Assembly (NCBI GenBank): GCA_036001225.1
Contig: DASYUM010000022.1
Coordinates: forward strand, 1 to 6,260
Direction of reading: 5' to 3'
DNA from: DASYUM01 sp036001225
GTDB lineage: Bacteria; Methylomirabilota; Methylomirabilia; Rokubacteriales; DASRDR01
Length of the DNA: 6,260 nucleotides
How positions within the stretch are numbered: position 1 is the stretch's first letter; each line of letters starts with the position of its first letter. A program made the position numbers and the translations under genes. Below the pieces are notes generated by a model. That model was not told where the DNA came from. It did no database searches and saw only the letters and a list, made by a program, of their open reading frames with translations. Of the stretch, positions 1 through 6,229 are shown one piece after another.

Positions 1-140
1 GGTCGCCTCATGCGAGGTGCAGGCATGGGGGCCATTTCTGGGCCCCCGCAGATGGTAAACCGGACAAGCCGGTCGCCTCATGCGAGGTGCAGGCATGGGG
101 GCCATTTCTGGGCCCCCGCAGATGGTAGACGAACCAGGCC
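1..140. repeat. Two-unit 70-bp tandem repeat with internal hairpins
   Basis: Units at 1-70 and 71-140. The first 57 bases of each are identical; the last 13 have diverged. A few bases matching a third unit (GGTCG at 141-145) follow before similarity is lost, and the array may extend past the left edge. Each unit contains a small hairpin (CCTC/GAGG at 6-9 and 14-17) and a strong one (GGGGGCC 27-33 with GGCCCCC 41-47, seven-base loop); the second copy lies 70 bases further on. An inverted repeat also spans the unit junction (ACCGG 59-63, CCGGT 69-73). It lies in noncoding DNA just ahead of the dehydrogenase gene. It resembles a REP-like or other structured intergenic repeat, but I do not recognise the family. 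Confidence 0.9.
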
Positions 141-158
141 GGTCGGCACACCCGAGAT

Positions 159-163
159 AGGAG
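159..163 (+). promoter_or_regulatory. Ribosome binding site of the dehydrogenase gene
   Basis: AGGAG lies seven bases before the ATG at 171, a standard Shine-Dalgarno position. This supports the chosen start. It sits just downstream of the second repeat unit, so the repeat would fall in the 5' leader if transcription begins further upstream. I cannot identify a convincing -35/-10 promoter in the 170 bases available. Confidence 0.8.
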
Positions 164-170
164 AAGCGAC

Positions 171-1076
171 ATGACGCGTGTGGCGTTCATCGGGGTCGGC
201 ACGATGGGGCTGCCGATGGCGACGAACCTCGTGAAGAAGGGCTTCGCGGTCACGGCCTACGACCTCAACGCGGAGGCCGTGCGGACCGCCGCCGCCGCCG
301 GCGCGACGACCGCCGCCACCGCCGCCGAGGCGGTGGCCACTGCCGACCTCGTGATCACGATGCTGCCGTCGTCGCCCCACGTCGTGTCGGTCTACACCGG
401 CGACGGTGGCGTGCTGGCCGCCGCCCGTCACGGCACGCTCTGCGTCGACATGTCCACCATCGATCCCGGCGTCTCTCTTCGAGTGGCCGCCGCCGCCCAA
501 GAGCGCGGCATCCGCTTCATCGACGCGCCGGTCTCGGGCGGCGTGCCGCGAGCCACCGACGGCACGCTCGCGATCATGGTCGGTGGCGCCGAGGCGGACT
601 TCAAGGACGCGCTCCCCGCGCTCCAGGCGATGGGCGCGAACATCTTCCACGTGGGCCCGGTGAGCAGCGGAGAGGTGGTCAAGCTGTGCAACAACCTGAT
701 CGCCGGCGTGGCCGCCGTCGCCGTGAGCGAGGCCTTCCGCATCGCGGCCGCCTTCGGCGTCGACCCGAAGGTCGTGACCGACGTGGTCGCCAAGTCCTCC
801 GGCAACACGTGGGTGATGGAGGCCGCCCATCCGGTGCCGGGGCTGGTCCCCCGCGCGGCGTCGAGCAGCGACTACAAGCCGGGCTTCATGACCGACCTCA
901 TGTGCAAGGACATCGGGCTGGCGGTGGACGCCGCCCGCGCGCGGCGCATCCCCGTGTTCGTGGCCCCGGCGGCCCAGCAGGTGTACCGGCTGGCGTCGTC
1001 GCACGGCCTGGGCAGGAAGGACTTCACCAGTGTCTACACGTTCCTCAAGCCGTCCTCGGAAGACTCCCCCGTCTAG
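171..1076 (+). CDS. mmsB: 3-hydroxyisobutyrate dehydrogenase
   Basis: Predicted to oxidise 3-hydroxyisobutyrate to methylmalonate semialdehyde with NAD+ in the cytoplasm, a step of valine breakdown. At 301 residues it has the usual length of the beta-hydroxyacid dehydrogenase family. Visible signatures: the Rossmann nucleotide-binding motif GVGTMG (residues 8-13), STIDP (95-99), the substrate-binding motif DAPVSGG (118-124), and GEVVKLCNN (167-175), whose Lys171 aligns with the family's catalytic lysine. Further on, HPVPG (220-224) and LMCKDIGLA (243-251) match 3-hydroxyisobutyrate dehydrogenases better than tartronate-semialdehyde reductases (GarR/GlxR). No active-site residue appears to be missing. 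A good ribosome binding site supports the start. The N-terminal third has an Ala-rich stretch (about residues 40-58) encoded by GCC-rich DNA. No other valine-pathway gene is visible here. The family is certain; the exact substrate is inferred from motifs. Confidence 0.9.
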   Translation: MTRVAFIGVGTMGLPMATNLVKKGFAVTAYDLNAEAVRTAAAAGATTAATAAEAVATADLVITMLPSSPHVVSVYTGDGGVLAAARHGTLCVDMSTIDPGVSLRVAAAAQERGIRFIDAPVSGGVPRATDGTLAIMVGGAEADFKDALPALQAMGANIFHVGPVSSGEVVKLCNNLIAGVAAVAVSEAFRIAAAFGVDPKVVTDVVAKSSGNTWVMEAAHPVPGLVPRAASSSDYKPGFMTDLMCKDIGLAVDAARARRIPVFVAPAAQQVYRLASSHGLGRKDFTSVYTFLKPSSEDSPV

Positions 1077-1093
1077 GTCCTCGCCGCGGATTG

Positions 1094-1130
1094 CTCCGCT
1101 CCCCGAACGGGAGCGGGGACCCCGGGCTCC
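1094..1130 (+). promoter_or_regulatory. Intergenic hairpins before the DUF748 gene
   Basis: The 54-bp gap contains a perfect 8-bp stem, CCGCTCCC (1096-1103) with GGGAGCGG (1109-1116), around a five-base loop, extendable by a T-G and a C-G pair. No T-run follows, so it is not a standard intrinsic terminator. The right arm can instead pair GGAGC (1110-1114) with GCTCC (1126-1130), which ends directly at the ATG. The two structures exclude each other. Any Shine-Dalgarno-like G-rich bases (1109-1118) lie inside both. An effect on translation or read-through is inference; chance pairing in GC-rich DNA is possible. Confidence 0.45.
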
Positions 1131-4100
1131 ATGACCCTGCGACGAAAGATCCTGCTCGGCATCGCCCTCGCCACCGTCGTCGGCGCGGGCGGCCTCCTCT
1201 GGGCGTTGCCGGAGATCGTCCGGCGGGCCGCCGTCGCGCAGGTCCCGAAGGCCTTGCACCGCGCGGTCAGCATCGAGGACGTCGACCTCAACCTGTTCAC
1301 GGGGCGGTTCGCCATCAAGAAGCTCCGGCTGGCCGATCGTGAGGGCCCCGACGCCTTCGTCGAGTTCGAGCGCCTCGATGGCCGGCTCGCCTACTTCTCC
1401 CTGGTCGGTTACAACGTGCGGATCACCGAGCTGACGCTGACGCGCCCCCTCGTGCGGCTCGTCCGGACCGGTCCCCGTCAGTTCAACTTCTCCGACCTGA
1501 TCCCGGAGCCCGATCCGAAGAAGAAGCCGTCGGGCTGGACCGTCTCGCTCGACCGCCTGTCCCTGATCGACGGCGCGGTGGCGCTCGACGATCGCGCGCT
1601 GAGCCCGCCCCGCCAGTGGCGGATCGCCGGGCTCACCGTGGGCGCGAGCGCGCTCTCCACACGGCCGACCGACGCGGCCGGGCGCATCACGGTGGGAGGG
1701 CGGGTCAACGACGCCAAGCTCGACCTCGTCGCCCAATCGCTGGGCGTCGGGCCGGGAACGCCGCGGCTCGGCGTCAAGGTGGACGCCTTCGATCTCACGG
1801 CCCTCGTGCCGTATCTCCCACCGGATCTGCCGGCTCGTCTGCTGGGCGGGAAGGTGAGCCTTGCGCTCACGCTGGCCGTCGAGCGCCGGGGCGACGCTAT
1901 CACCCAGGCCAAGCTCACCGGAGATGTGCGCGTGGACACGGTGTCGCTCGCCCAGGCCGACCGGCCGGCGCCCTTCCTCACGCTCGGCCGCCTGAGCGTG
2001 GGGATCAAGGAGGCGGATCTGCTCGCTCGGGAGGCGACGCTGGCCAGCATCGAGGTGGACGGGCTCGACCTGCGGGTCGGGCGAGGCCCGACCGGCGAGA
2101 TCGACCTCCTCGCTGCCCTCAGGGCGCGGACCGCCCGCGCCGCGCCACCGCCCACGACGGCGACCGCCTCGATCGGCCCCCAGCGCCTGCGCGTCGGGCG
2201 GCTCGCGCTCGGGTCGGGAACCGTCGCGTTCGCCGACGAAGCCGTCTCGCCCCGCCGCGACTGGCGGGTCGAGGCGCTGACGGTGGACGGACGCGACCTC
2301 AGCACCTGGCCCGGGGACGGCCCGGGCCGGCTCGCCGCGCGTGCCGTCGTCGGGGCCGGCACCGGTCCTCCGGCCTCGGTGGCCGTCGACGCCCGCGAGG
2401 TTCGCCTCGCCCCCGCTTCGGCTTCCGTCCGCGCGCAGCTGAGAGGCTTCGAGCTGCCGCTCGTGCAACCGTACCTGCCGTCCGGAGCTCTCGCGGTGCC
2501 GACCGCGGGCGCGCTCGAGGTCGACCTCGACGCCGAGATCGCGCGAGGCGCAGCCGGTCTCGAGCGAGCGCACGCCGCCGGGACCCTGCGATTGACCGGG
2601 CTGTCCCTCGCTCGCGCCGCCGGTGGCGAGGCGTTTGCCCGCGCGGCGCGCGTCTCGGCCCGGGTCCGCGCCGCGGATCTCGTCGGCCGATCGGTGGCGC
2701 TCGGCCGCGTCGCGGTGGACGGGCTCGACGCGCGGATCCGTCGCACCGCCGCCGGCCAGCTCGACGTGATCCCCGTGGCGGCCACCGGCGAGGCGCCGGC
2801 CCCCGCGCCTGCCGCCCCGACCGGCCGGCCTCTGCCCTTCAAGGTCCGCCTCGAACGGATCACCGTTCGCTCGTCGAGCGTCACCGTCACGGACGAGGCG
2901 GTGACGCCGACCCGGATCTGGCGAGTCGAGGGGCTGACGGTCGACGGTGGCGGCCTGGGCACCTCGTCGGAGGACGCGCCCGGGCGGCTCCAGGTGAAGG
3001 CTCTGCTGAGCGCCGAAGGAAGCGGCGCCAAGCCCGCGACCATCAGCGTGGACGCCGATTCGGTGAAAGTGATCCCGCTGGCCGCCTCCGCCCGCATCGC
3101 GATCGAGGGCGTCGACCTCGCGGTGGCCGGGCCGTACTTGCCGCCCGCTCTTCCCGCGAGCCTTCAACAGGGCTCGGCGGGAGTCTCGCTGAACGTCTCC
3201 GTCGAGCAGGGGGAGTCGGGGCTCCGCCGAGCGGTGGCCAGTGGTCGGGCGCGTCTCGATGGGATCGCCGCCATCCGGCGGGGCGGGGCCGCGCCCTTCG
3301 TGAAGCTGCCCAAGCTCACCGCCGAGCTCAAGCAAGCCGACCTCCTGGCCCGGACGGTGACGGTCGCGAGCGTGCAGATGGAAGGGCTCGACCTCCGCGC
3401 CACCCGGGACGCGCAGGGGAAGATCGATCTCCTGGCCATGACGCAGACGTCGGGGGCTCCTCGACCGAGCGGGTCGGCCACCGCCAACCTGGCGGCCCGG
3501 CCCGCCGCCGCCAACGTGGCGGCTCCCGGTTGGCGGCTCAAGATCGAGCGGCTCGGGCTCGCCAACGGCACCGCCACCTTCGAGGACCACGCGGTCTCCC
3601 CCACCACGACGCTGGCCGTGACCGACCTCATGCTGACCCTGACCAATGTGACGTGGCCGGTGGCGGGCCCGGCAAAGCTCGAGCTCACCGCCGGCCTCCC
3701 GGGCGGCGGCCTGTTCATGGTGCAGGGCACCGCCGTGATCGATCCCCTCGACGTCACGGTGGCCATCTCGACGCTCGACGCCCCCATCGAGCCGTATGGC
3801 GCCTACATCCCGCTGCCGGCCCGGCTCGCCGGACTGTTCAGCGGCGACAGCCTGTCCACCGTGAAGGTCGACAACGGCAGGATCATCGCGGCCTCGCTGG
3901 GCAACGGCTGGATCAAGAGCTTTGAGATCAGAGACCCGGAGGGGGGCGCCCCGCCCGTGCTGATCGAGCGGGCGGAGATCCGCGGGATCGACTTCGCTTG
4001 GCCCACCTACGCCTTCATCGACAAGGTGACCATCACGCGGCCCGAGGTGCGCGTCGAACGCGAGCCGGACGGAGAGTTCGAGTTGCGGAGGCTGCTGCGG

Positions 4101-5354
4101 GCCGCCCCGCCCGCCGAGCAGGCGCCGGCGCCGCCGCCGGCTCCCGCCGCCTCGACCGACACGCCGGCGTCCGACGAGAAGCGGCCCGGGCTGATCGAGA
4201 CCATGGTGCTCGACTTCAAGGACATCACGATCGAGGAAGGCTACGCGCGTTTCCTCGACCGGACCTTGACGCCGCCGTTCTCCCAGGACATGTCCCATCT
4301 GGCCGTCACCATCCGGGGCCTCTCCAATGCGCCCGGCCGCCGGGCGACCCTGACCGCTCACGCGAGCGTGGGCGGCGACGCCGTGCTCGATCTCCGGGGC
4401 GAGCTGTCCCGGCTCGGCGACGACCTCTTCGCCGACCTCGTGGGAGAGCTCCGGGACTTCCGCCTGGCCAGCGTGAGCCCGTACACGAACAGCTTCCTGT
4501 CGTGGGTCGTGCAGCGGGGCAAGCTCGGGGCAAAGGTGCACTACCGCGTCGAGCGGGATCGGGTGACGGTGGAGAACGAGATCCGGATCAGCGACTTCTC
4601 GGTGGCGCCGGCCGGCGCCGCCGACGAGGTGAAGCGCCGCGTGGGTTTGCCGCTCGGCCTGATCGTGGGGCTCCTCAAGGACAGCCGCGGCGACATCACG
4701 CTGGACCTGCCGGTGACCGGCAACTGGAAGGACCGGAGCTTCGACTGGGGCGAGGCCATCTGGGGGGCGATCAAGCAGGTGATGGTCAAGGTCCTGGCGG
4801 CACCCTTCCGTGCCATCGGCCGGCTCTTCACCGGCGGCGGCGGCGGGGACGAGAAGATCGAGGCGCTGGCCGTCGACCCGGTCACGTTCTCCCCGGGCAG
4901 CTCGGTGCTCGGCCCGGCGGCGGAGGGTCACCTGCGGCGCGTCGCCGACTTCCTGCGCGAAAAGCCGGCCCTGAAGCTCGAGCTGGCCCCGGTGGCCACG
5001 AGCCGGGACGTCGACGCCCTGAAGGGTCAGGAAGTCACCGCCCGCATCCAGCGGCTCCAGCGCGAGAAGGGCATCGCCGACTTCCCGGCGGCCGTCAGGG
5101 CGTACTTCGAGCAGGCGGCGCCGTCGGTGACGCCCCCGAAGAGCGCCGACGAGCAGCTCGCGGCGCTCCGGCAGCGCGAGCCGGTGCCGCAGCCGCGGGT
5201 CGACGAGCTCTTGAGCCGCCGGCTCGAGGCGACGCGGGAGGGCCTCGTGAAGACCGAAGGGATCGGGCCCGAGCGCCTGCTCCCGGCGCCCGCCAAGGCA
5301 TCGCAAGAGGCTGCCGGGGAGGGCCGGATCGAGTTCGCGATCTCAGCGGAGTAG
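1131..5354 (+). CDS. AsmA-like DUF748 family protein, five-module
   Basis: A 1407-residue envelope protein. A basic start (residues 1-6) and hydrophobic segment (about 7-27) form an uncleaved signal anchor, leaving the rest in the periplasm. Five modules of about 220 residues follow, marked by a Gly...Phe/Leu-x-Asp...Pro motif (Pro at 159, 374, 593, 824, 1048) and a Tyr-x-(Pro) motif (Tyr at 228, 448, 669, 892, 1118). Pro/Ala-rich linkers lie near 339-345, 554-563, 778-800 and 991-1010. The segment VGLPLGLIVGLLKDSRGDI (1171-1189) followed by FDWGEAIWGAI (1204-1214) is characteristic of DUF748. Family knowledge: AsmA-like proteins (AsmA, TamB, YhdP) form long beta-grooves thought to carry lipids between membranes; that role here is inference. 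ATG 1131 is the first possible start after the in-frame stop at 1074-1076; its ribosome binding site is poor. Co-transcription with the dehydrogenase gene is possible. Confidence 0.9.
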   Translation: MTLRRKILLGIALATVVGAGGLLWALPEIVRRAAVAQVPKALHRAVSIEDVDLNLFTGRFAIKKLRLADREGPDAFVEFERLDGRLAYFSLVGYNVRITELTLTRPLVRLVRTGPRQFNFSDLIPEPDPKKKPSGWTVSLDRLSLIDGAVALDDRALSPPRQWRIAGLTVGASALSTRPTDAAGRITVGGRVNDAKLDLVAQSLGVGPGTPRLGVKVDAFDLTALVPYLPPDLPARLLGGKVSLALTLAVERRGDAITQAKLTGDVRVDTVSLAQADRPAPFLTLGRLSVGIKEADLLAREATLASIEVDGLDLRVGRGPTGEIDLLAALRARTARAAPPPTTATASIGPQRLRVGRLALGSGTVAFADEAVSPRRDWRVEALTVDGRDLSTWPGDGPGRLAARAVVGAGTGPPASVAVDAREVRLAPASASVRAQLRGFELPLVQPYLPSGALAVPTAGALEVDLDAEIARGAAGLERAHAAGTLRLTGLSLARAAGGEAFARAARVSARVRAADLVGRSVALGRVAVDGLDARIRRTAAGQLDVIPVAATGEAPAPAPAAPTGRPLPFKVRLERITVRSSSVTVTDEAVTPTRIWRVEGLTVDGGGLGTSSEDAPGRLQVKALLSAEGSGAKPATISVDADSVKVIPLAASARIAIEGVDLAVAGPYLPPALPASLQQGSAGVSLNVSVEQGESGLRRAVASGRARLDGIAAIRRGGAAPFVKLPKLTAELKQADLLARTVTVASVQMEGLDLRATRDAQGKIDLLAMTQTSGAPRPSGSATANLAARPAAANVAAPGWRLKIERLGLANGTATFEDHAVSPTTTLAVTDLMLTLTNVTWPVAGPAKLELTAGLPGGGLFMVQGTAVIDPLDVTVAISTLDAPIEPYGAYIPLPARLAGLFSGDSLSTVKVDNGRIIAASLGNGWIKSFEIRDPEGGAPPVLIERAEIRGIDFAWPTYAFIDKVTITRPEVRVEREPDGEFELRRLLRAAPPAEQAPAPPPAPAASTDTPASDEKRPGLIETMVLDFKDITIEEGYARFLDRTLTPPFSQDMSHLAVTIRGLSNAPGRRATLTAHASVGGDAVLDLRGELSRLGDDLFADLVGELRDFRLASVSPYTNSFLSWVVQRGKLGAKVHYRVERDRVTVENEIRISDFSVAPAGAADEVKRRVGLPLGLIVGLLKDSRGDITLDLPVTGNWKDRSFDWGEAIWGAIKQVMVKVLAAPFRAIGRLFTGGGGGDEKIEALAVDPVTFSPGSSVLGPAAEGHLRRVADFLREKPALKLELAPVATSRDVDALKGQEVTARIQRLQREKGIADFPAAVRAYFEQAAPSVTPPKSADEQLAALRQREPVPQPRVDELLSRRLEATREGLVKTEGIGPERLLPAPAKASQEAAGEGRIEFAISAE
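1539..4835 (+). repeat. Five tandem protein modules inside the DUF748 gene
   Basis: Approximate bounds of the five modules (residues 137-1235). Modules 1-3 are the most alike: each ends with a PF/AF-start block followed by a [VM][DE]GLD motif (GLD at 311, 531, 752) and a GxxDLL/DVI tail. Modules 4 and 5 have diverged. DNA similarity survives in places: an identical 16-base stretch (GGTGGACGGGCTCGAC) occurs at 2054-2069 and 2714-2729, exactly 660 bases or 220 codons apart, with a shortened version about 221 codons later (3384-3392). The N-terminal region (residues 75-124) resembles the second half of a module, so the protein may begin with a half-module. Confidence 0.8.
4866..5009 (+). other. 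Degenerate OmpA-like segment of the DUF748 protein
   Basis: Residues 1246-1293 contain VTFSPGSSVLGP, then LRRVADFLREKPALKLELAP, which follows the OmpA C-terminal pattern of a Phe-x-x-Gly-Ser-x-x-Leu strand, a helix and a beta strand. The peptidoglycan-contacting part of true OmpA domains (an Asp followed by N-x-x-L-S-x-x-R-A) is not recognisable; the following residues read ATSRDVDALKGQEVTAR. A similar tail occurs in other DUF748 proteins as I know the family. Peptidoglycan binding is therefore doubtful. Confidence 0.55.
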
Positions 5355-5369
5355 CGCGGCTTGAAATGA

Positions 5370-5397
5370 GAAAGGGCCTCCCGGAGGAGGCCCTTTC
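5370..5397. terminator. Bidirectional terminator between convergent genes
   Basis: A 12-bp perfect stem, GAAAGGGCCTCC (5370-5381) with GGAGGCCCTTTC (5386-5397), closed by a four-base loop CGGA. It lies 15 bases after the DUF748 stop and 31 bases beyond the stop of the minus-strand gene, so it can serve both. The 3' arm ends in TTT on the plus strand and the minus strand likewise reads into CTTT; no long T-run follows on either side, so the T-tract is short. Confidence 0.85.
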
Positions 5398-5404
5398 GTC
5401 CCTA

Positions 5405-5427
5405 CGATCGGGAACGGGTCCCGGTTG
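5405..5427 (-). terminator. Secondary hairpin after the minus-strand gene
   Basis: CGGGA (5409-5413) pairs with TCCCG (5419-5423) around a five-base loop; on the plus strand the stem can extend outwards with G-T pairs to 5405/5427. It begins directly after the stop of the minus-strand gene. No T-run follows. It may assist the main terminator or protect the transcript end, but it could be chance in GC-rich DNA. Confidence 0.3.
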
Positions 5428-5428
5428 C

Positions 5429-6229
5429 TTAACGCCGTAGGCGGAACCTCCGACCACTCGCTAACGCGCCACCCAGCAGGCCGCCGGCGAGCAGCATGAG
5501 CGTGCCCGGCGACGGAACGCCGACAGCCGCCGCGCCCGAACCCAGGATCACCGACCCGAAGACGTCGGCGGAGGTGCCGGGGCCGCAGGTGCCAAAAGAG
5601 CCGCCGTTGCAGCCATCGACCAGCGAGACGAATCCAAGAGCGGCAAAGAAGACGGGGTCATAGATCTGGTGGGTGTAGCAACCGAAGCTCCCACCTACGT
5701 ACCCGAACAGAAGACCCTGGGCGGTCGGGGTTCCGGGATCGCCGGTGCAGCCGCTAGAAAAAATGACGCCCGGGCTGCCGTCGAAGCCCAGGATCCCGGT
5801 CCAAACGGGTGCCGCCTCGTAGTCCTCGATGTACAGGTTGCCACCGCCGGCCACGAAGGCTGCGAGGGCAGCCTCGGTGGCGGCCCCGAAGCCGCCAGCA
5901 CCCGGGTCACTGCAGCAGGTGCCCGGCGACGCGAACATGATGCCAGCGAAGGGGCTGAGGTCGGCGGGGACCGCGGCCGCGGAGGTGAACGGACCAAAGC
6001 CGCCGCCCCCGTAGCCCGCACCCGCGCCGAAGTCGTTGACGACCAGCACGCCCCCGGCCCCGCCGTTCGACAGGAAGTTGTACGCTGCCGCCGCCTCGCT
6101 CGTCACGTCGTGGAAGCTGATCGTGTCGCTTCCGGACAGGATGATCGTAGTGATCGTGACAGCGGACGCGGAGCCAGCGGCCAGCAAAAGTACTAGTGCG
6201 ATGACTGCGGTCTTGACAGCGGTTTTCAT
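5429..6229 (-). CDS. Secreted protein with PEP-CTERM-like sorting tail
   Basis: A 266-residue exported protein of unknown function. Residues 1-23 form a signal peptide (basic start, hydrophobic core ALVLLLAAG, cleavage after ASA at 21-23). The last 29 residues form a sorting tail: VPSPGT (238-243), a hydrophobic helix (244-257) and a basic end rich in Arg (260-266). This is the PEP-CTERM layout, with Ser in place of the usual Glu of VPEP; an exosortase would process it at the inner membrane. The mature part is Gly/Ala-rich and has six cysteines (105, 106, 161, 184, 207, 215), enough for three disulfides. GGVLVVNDFG, FAGIMFASPG and a helix leading to FVAGGGNLYIEDYE suggest an alternating alpha/beta fold, perhaps related to class I glutamine-amidotransferase-like domains, but no catalytic triad is evident. 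No other start is available in frame; the ribosome binding site is weak (GGGGG ten bases upstream). It converges on the DUF748 gene. Confidence 0.85.
   Translation of the reverse strand: MKTAVKTAVIALVLLLAAGSASAVTITTIILSGSDTISFHDVTSEAAAAYNFLSNGGAGGVLVVNDFGAGAGYGGGGFGPFTSAAAVPADLSPFAGIMFASPGTCCSDPGAGGFGAATEAALAAFVAGGGNLYIEDYEAAPVWTGILGFDGSPGVIFSSGCTGDPGTPTAQGLLFGYVGGSFGCYTHQIYDPVFFAALGFVSLVDGCNGGSFGTCGPGTSADVFGSVILGSGAAAVGVPSPGTLMLLAGGLLGGALASGRRFRLRR
5432..5518 (-). other. PEP-CTERM-like sorting signal
   Basis: Encodes residues 238-266: motif VPSPGT, a hydrophobic stretch (LMLLAGGLLGGALA) and the basic end RRFRLRR. The order motif, membrane helix, Arg cluster is the diagnostic tripartite arrangement of exosortase substrates. 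The Glu of the canonical motif is Ser, a variation seen in some members. No exosortase (EpsH/XrtA-type) gene lies in this window. Confidence 0.75.
6161..6229 (-). other. Signal peptide of the PEP-CTERM-like protein
   Basis: Encodes residues 1-23, with two lysines (2 and 6), a hydrophobic core (8-18) and an A-x-A cleavage site (ASA, 21-23) before VTITT. There is no lipobox cysteine and no twin arginine, so Sec export with signal peptidase I cleavage is expected. The codons here include CTA, GTA, CTT and TTG, less GC-biased than in the plus-strand genes. Confidence 0.8.

Noticed and set aside
1..140. Possible CRISPR array
   Set aside because: The units are head-to-tail copies of 70 bases with no unique spacers of regular length, and no cas gene is present.
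8..253. Small minus-strand gene running through the repeat
   Set aside because: The same peptide tail appears in two different frames because the repeat itself is duplicated; the upstream part is antisense to the dehydrogenase start. It is a repeat artefact in this window.
1096..1116. Intrinsic terminator for the dehydrogenase gene
   Set aside because: The stem is strong but is followed by GGACCCCGGG rather than a T-run, so it is listed as a regulatory hairpin only.
1478..3097. A 539-codon minus-strand frame
   Set aside because: Antisense shadow rich in Arg, Ser, Thr and Ala with no domain, no ribosome binding site and full overlap with a well-supported gene.
1616..3925. A 769-codon plus-strand frame inside the DUF748 gene
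   Set aside because: Arg/Ala/Gly-rich out-of-frame shadow with no start signal; the overlapping frame has clear family motifs and modular repeats.
78..5306. A stop-free minus-strand frame of 1742 codons antisense to both plus-strand genes
   Set aside because: Its length is explained by third-position G/C bias in the genes on the other strand. The translation is dominated by Arg, Gly, Asp, His and Glu without hydrophobic structure or known motifs, and it crosses two unrelated genes and the repeat.
3998..5440. A 480-codon plus-strand frame overlapping the end of the DUF748 gene
   Set aside because: Out-of-frame shadow that also runs through the terminator hairpin; composition is Arg/Gly/Ala-rich with no recognisable domain.
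5669..6196. A 175-codon plus-strand frame opposite the PEP-CTERM-like gene
   Set aside because: Antisense to a gene with a clear signal peptide and sorting tail; its own translation has no such structure.
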